A stretch of 64,000 bases of DNA from Shouchella rhizosphaerae (GTDB taxonomy: Bacteria; Bacillota; Bacilli; Bacillales; Bacillaceae_D). Positions 61,067 to 64,000 of the stretch are shown in pieces. The notes below the pieces were generated by a model. It worked only from the letters and a program-made list of their open reading frames with translations, ran no database searches and was not told the origin of the DNA. A program made the translations under genes and the position numbers. The stretch spans positions 1 through 64,000 of the forward strand of contig NZ_FRBS01000006.1 in assembly GCF_900142675.1 (NCBI RefSeq), in the 5' to 3' direction. Every line of letters starts with the position of its first letter. Position 1 is the stretch's first letter.

Positions 61067-62677
61067 ATGATGAACACGCCTTTAACGATTTCGTCGATGT
61101 TGGAACGGGCAGAGCGCTATTTTCCAAACAAAACAGTGGTATCACGAACGCATGACAACATCTACCGGTATACGTATGCAGAAATCGGCAAACGCACAAG
61201 AGCACTTGCGAGCGCACTGACGAAACTAGGGTTAAAACGGGGGGAACGGGTGGGGACGATCGCTTGGAACCACCATCGCCATTTGGAAGCATATTTTGCT
61301 GCACCTGGTATAGGGAGCGTCCTCCACATGATTAATATGCGTTTGCCGCCTGATCATCTCGCCTTTGTGATTAACCATGCAAGCGACCGGATTTTGCTGA
61401 TTGATGAAGATGTGCTGCCGCTCGTAGAAGCGATTAGGCCTCAACTGGAGACGGTGCATGCGTTTGTAGTGATGACTGACAAAGATCAGTTGCCTTCGTC
61501 CACACTGGAACCGCTCTATTCTTATGAAGCGTTGCTTGCAGAGGGGGATGACTGTTTTGCGTTTTGCGATGACATTGATGAAAATGAACAGGCAGCGATG
61601 TGTTACACATCGGCAACAACGGGGATGCCTAAAGGGGTCGAGTATTCCCATCGTGGCATTGTTCTTCATAGTTTAGTGCAGGGGCATGTAGACACGACGG
61701 CAATTAGCGAAAACGACGTGTGCATGCCCGTAGTGCCAATGTTTCATGTAAATGCTTGGGGCTTGCCGTTTAGTGCTACGTTCTATGGAGCGACACAAGT
61801 GTTGCCAGGTCCAGCATTTACCCCTCAGCTCCTTGCTGAGTTGATCGAAAAAGAACGGGTTACCTTTACCGGCGGCGTGCCGACTGTCTGGCTCGGCCTC
61901 TTGCAAGTACTTGAACATCATCATTATGATTTAAGCAGCTTGCGTGCTGTCATTTGTGGTGGTTCTGCGGCACCGCAAAGCATGATCGAGCGATTTGAAC
62001 GTAAGTTGAACGTCCCGTTTTACCATGCCTATGGCTTAACGGAAACGGCCCCGCTCGTATCGTTTTCCCGTTTAAAAAGCCACCAGAAAAAGTGGGGCAA
62101 AGGCGAGCAATATCAAGCGAAGGCAAAACAAGGAATGGCCGTTCCGTTAATCGACATCAAAGGCGTGAACGCCAATGGGGAGATCCCTTGGAATGGAGAA
62201 GAAATGGGCGAGTTGCTCATCCGAGGCCCTTGGGTTGCCAACCGTTATTTTCACGATGAACGGAGTACAGAAGCATTCAAAGACGGTTGGTTCCATACTG
62301 GAGATGTAGTCACGATTGACGAGGAGGGAGCCATTAAGATCGTTGATCGCACGAAGGATTTAATCAAAAGTGGCGGGGAATGGATTTCTTCCGTTGATTT
62401 GGAAAATGCGATTATGTCTCACGAAGCTGTACTCGAAGCAGCAGTGGTCGCTGTGCCCCATGATAAGTGGCAAGAACGCCCAGTCGCTTGCGTTGTATTA
62501 AAAAATGACAAACAGGCGACAAAAGAAGAAATTGTCGACTATTTGAAACCACAGTTTGCCAAATGGTGGCTGCCTGACGACGTCGTCTTCATGGAGGCAT
62601 TGCCGAAAACATCAGTCGGCAAATTTCTAAAACGTGCTTTGCGGAAGGAACTGTTCAATCAAAGCCGTTTTTTATAG
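61067..62677 (+). CDS. Fatty acyl-CoA synthetase (AlkK/FadD type)
   Basis: A 536-aa AMP-forming ligase that activates medium- or long-chain fatty acids with ATP and CoA. The P-loop reads YTSATTGMPKG, with Ala in place of the usual Gly; YGLTETAP, GWFHTGDVV and the hinge DRTKDLIKSGGEWISS are standard, and KTSVGKFLKR holds the catalytic Lys. ATG 61067 follows AGGAGG by 8 nt. Own promoter, cre-like site and terminator, so probably catabolite-repressed fatty acid use. Confidence 0.9.
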   Translation: MMNTPLTISSMLERAERYFPNKTVVSRTHDNIYRYTYAEIGKRTRALASALTKLGLKRGERVGTIAWNHHRHLEAYFAAPGIGSVLHMINMRLPPDHLAFVINHASDRILLIDEDVLPLVEAIRPQLETVHAFVVMTDKDQLPSSTLEPLYSYEALLAEGDDCFAFCDDIDENEQAAMCYTSATTGMPKGVEYSHRGIVLHSLVQGHVDTTAISENDVCMPVVPMFHVNAWGLPFSATFYGATQVLPGPAFTPQLLAELIEKERVTFTGGVPTVWLGLLQVLEHHHYDLSSLRAVICGGSAAPQSMIERFERKLNVPFYHAYGLTETAPLVSFSRLKSHQKKWGKGEQYQAKAKQGMAVPLIDIKGVNANGEIPWNGEEMGELLIRGPWVANRYFHDERSTEAFKDGWFHTGDVVTIDEEGAIKIVDRTKDLIKSGGEWISSVDLENAIMSHEAVLEAAVVAVPHDKWQERPVACVVLKNDKQATKEEIVDYLKPQFAKWWLPDDVVFMEALPKTSVGKFLKRALRKELFNQSRFL

Positions 62678-62712
62678 GAGGAAGACGGTAAAGTTGATAA
62701 GCTTGATTTGAT

Positions 62713-62739
62713 GACGGTACAGCGGTGTACCGTCTTTTT
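62713..62739 (+). terminator. Terminator after the first acyl-CoA synthetase
   Basis: Perfect 8-bp stem (62713-62720 with 62727-62734) followed by five T. Confidence 0.85.
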
Positions 62740-62834
62740 ATTGTACATTAATAGAGTACTGTCTCTACCCTTGATGATAAACAAGGGAAATTTTGCTTTT
62801 CCTTTTATTTATGTAAACGTCAATGATCTATCGG

Positions 62835-62863
62835 TTGACAATTTTGTCACGATCGCCTACGAT
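62835..62863 (+). promoter_or_regulatory. Sigma-A promoter of the second acyl-CoA synthetase
   Basis: Perfect TTGACA, 17-nt spacer and TACGAT (62858-62863), 35 nt before the GTG. Confidence 0.6.
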
Positions 62864-62897
62864 GGCACCATTCAATGGACAAAGAGGTGGAACGTAC

Positions 62898-64000
62898 GTG
62901 CATATCGCCGATCAGATTTTGAAAAATGGAGGCATGCTGCCTCATAAAACCGCATTGGTCTATAAAGACCGGACACGTACGTATCGTGACGTGGAGACAG
63001 ACTTGCACAGCTATCGAAACGCCTTGTCGGCTAAAGCAAAGGAATGTGGGTTCGTTCGCCCGCTTGCTTTTGCCATTGACATTGAAAACCAAGATGAGCT
63101 ATTGCTTGTGTTTTTGGCAGCAGCAAGCTTAGGGTGGACAGGCATTCCGTTAAACAGAAAATGGACAAACAATGAACGTTTGCAGGCATTAGCGCGTGCT
63201 GAAGCAGATGTGCTCTTTACGGATAGGCCCATTTCCGAAGCCGAATGTGCAGTGTGGGACAGCAGACAGGTCAATGAAACGACTGAAATAGAGGCAGATC
63301 GATTCGCCCAAGGGAACGATCTCTTTTACCTAGGGTTTACCTCTGGCAGCACAGGAGCGCCAAAAGCGTATGTCCGTACGCATCACTCATGGACAACAAG
63401 TTTCCAACCAGCGGCAGAAACGTTTCAGCTGCAAAGCACAAACCGAGTGAGTGTGCCTGGTTCACTGTTCCACTCACTGTTTTTGTTTGCCGCTGTCCAT
63501 ACGCTCCATATGGGGGCGACTCTTTATTTGGAACCGACGTTTTCGCCGTTTGACGTTTTAGAAACGATAAAGGGTGAGCAAGTCGATGTGATTTATGGTG
63601 TACCCACAATGATTGAAGCATTTGTGAAGGCAAGCAGCAACGAGACTCTTGAGCAAGTCGATACCATCATTGTGTCAGGGGCAAAATGGTCGAAAATCCA
63701 GGTTGGCCGGGCGCAAACACAGTTTCCAAACGCAAAGCTGTATGAATTTTATGGTGCTTCTGAGCTAAGTTTTATTTCTAGTTTGCACCACCGTAGCCAA
63801 AGCACTCTTCCTCCGACGGCAGTAGGGCGGCCATTTCCAGGGGTGACGATCCAAGCGGACGATGAAGGGATGTTGCATATAAAGAGCCCTTATTTGTTTG
63901 CTGGCTACAAAGGAGGGGCGCCTGTAAAAGAGTGGGAAACGGTTGGCGACATTGGCTTTATTGACAAAACAGGGGTTGTTCACGTAAAAGGGCGAAAAGG
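62898..64000 (+). CDS. AMP-binding acyl-CoA synthetase, YhfT-like (cut by window edge)
   Basis: The first 367 residues of an AMP-forming ligase; the C-terminus lies outside the window. The P-loop FTSGSTGAPKAYVRTH is near 152-167, YGASELSF near 281 and TVGDIGFID near 350. The N-terminal domain is short, as in YhfT-type acyl-CoA ligases of Bacillus. GTG 62898 follows AGAGGTGG by 7 nt. It has its own promoter after the terminator of the other synthetase. Confidence 0.85.
   Translation, partial: MHIADQILKNGGMLPHKTALVYKDRTRTYRDVETDLHSYRNALSAKAKECGFVRPLAFAIDIENQDELLLVFLAAASLGWTGIPLNRKWTNNERLQALARAEADVLFTDRPISEAECAVWDSRQVNETTEIEADRFAQGNDLFYLGFTSGSTGAPKAYVRTHHSWTTSFQPAAETFQLQSTNRVSVPGSLFHSLFLFAAVHTLHMGATLYLEPTFSPFDVLETIKGEQVDVIYGVPTMIEAFVKASSNETLEQVDTIIVSGAKWSKIQVGRAQTQFPNAKLYEFYGASELSFISSLHHRSQSTLPPTAVGRPFPGVTIQADDEGMLHIKSPYLFAGYKGGAPVKEWETVGDIGFIDKTGVVHVKGRK

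Noticed and set aside
62814-62827. cre site before the second acyl-CoA synthetase
   Set aside because: TGTAAACGTCAATG has three mismatches, two in the conserved right arm.
62708-62947. Frame between the two acyl-CoA synthetases
   Set aside because: It begins in a terminator, overlaps the second gene's promoter and start, and has no ribosome site.
1-64000. CRISPR arrays, tRNA or rRNA genes, phage blocks
   Set aside because: No regularly spaced direct repeats, no cloverleaf or rRNA sequence and no phage structural genes were seen on reading both strands; a tool-based scan was not possible.

Overview
The window looks like a chromosomal piece of an alkaliphilic, spore-forming member of the Bacillaceae, most like the Shouchella (Bacillus) clausii group. 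The basis is moderate GC, strong AGGAGG ribosome sites with many GTG/TTG starts, spore genes (a CotD-like coat protein, an orphan GerA-type germinant receptor subunit), an alkaliphile-type GH5 beta-mannanase, ectoine synthesis and a BCCT osmolyte carrier. The species is inferred. No rRNA, tRNA or CRISPR array was seen.

Layout. 1-0.3 kb: edge of an IS1182-type insertion sequence. 0.35-12.2 kb: housekeeping and stress genes: a BCCT carrier with a C-terminal RCK_C (TrkA-C) domain, divergent from a KtrA-like potassium-channel regulator; a hydrolase; nupC; a small kinase; cotD-like; ferritin; an AI-2E-family membrane protein; fused nnrE-nnrD; a PepSY lipoprotein; and a decayed metzincin protease. 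12.5-18.9 kb: TRAP transporter plus GH31 glycosidase, divergent from a LacI regulator, with two perfect palindromic operators and a cre site. 19.1-22.6 kb: MerR regulator overlapping an ABC exporter, then an RpiR regulator. 22.7-27.7 kb: kdgT-like permease, DUF1537 kinase and PdxA2 (four-carbon sugar acids), behind a PrpR_N regulator whose ATPase domain is degenerate. 27.9-31.2 kb: murQ-murP-mupG muropeptide salvage. 31.4-39.1 kb: LacI-controlled mannan locus (GH1, ROK kinase, ABC importer without its own ATPase, secreted GH5 mannanase).

39.3-41.5 kb: small hypothetical proteins, a 5'-nucleotidase and a 2Fe-2S ferredoxin. 41.9-50.1 kb: a complete sigma-54 activator, then a textbook -24/-12 promoter with a palindromic upstream site and a cre, driving iron alcohol dehydrogenase and a GntP permease; glutaminase, a second iron alcohol dehydrogenase and an aldehyde dehydrogenase follow. 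The set fits hydroxybutyrate-type catabolism. 50.2-52.3 kb: spore-related genes. 52.7-54.9 kb: ectABC behind a sigma-B-like promoter. 55.1-60.0 kb: Ugp-like ABC importer plus a TIM-barrel enzyme, with phased TTTACA repeats that resemble a Pho box. 60.4-64 kb: a small membrane protein and two acyl-CoA synthetases, the second cut by the window edge.

Two themes run through the window. One is carbon uptake under local regulators plus CcpA: five cre-like sites lie at promoters of sugar, acid, alcohol and fatty-acid genes. The other is osmotic and general stress: BCCT, ectABC and nnrED each have a sigma-B-like element, next to K+ regulation. All promoter calls were made by eye and are predictions.
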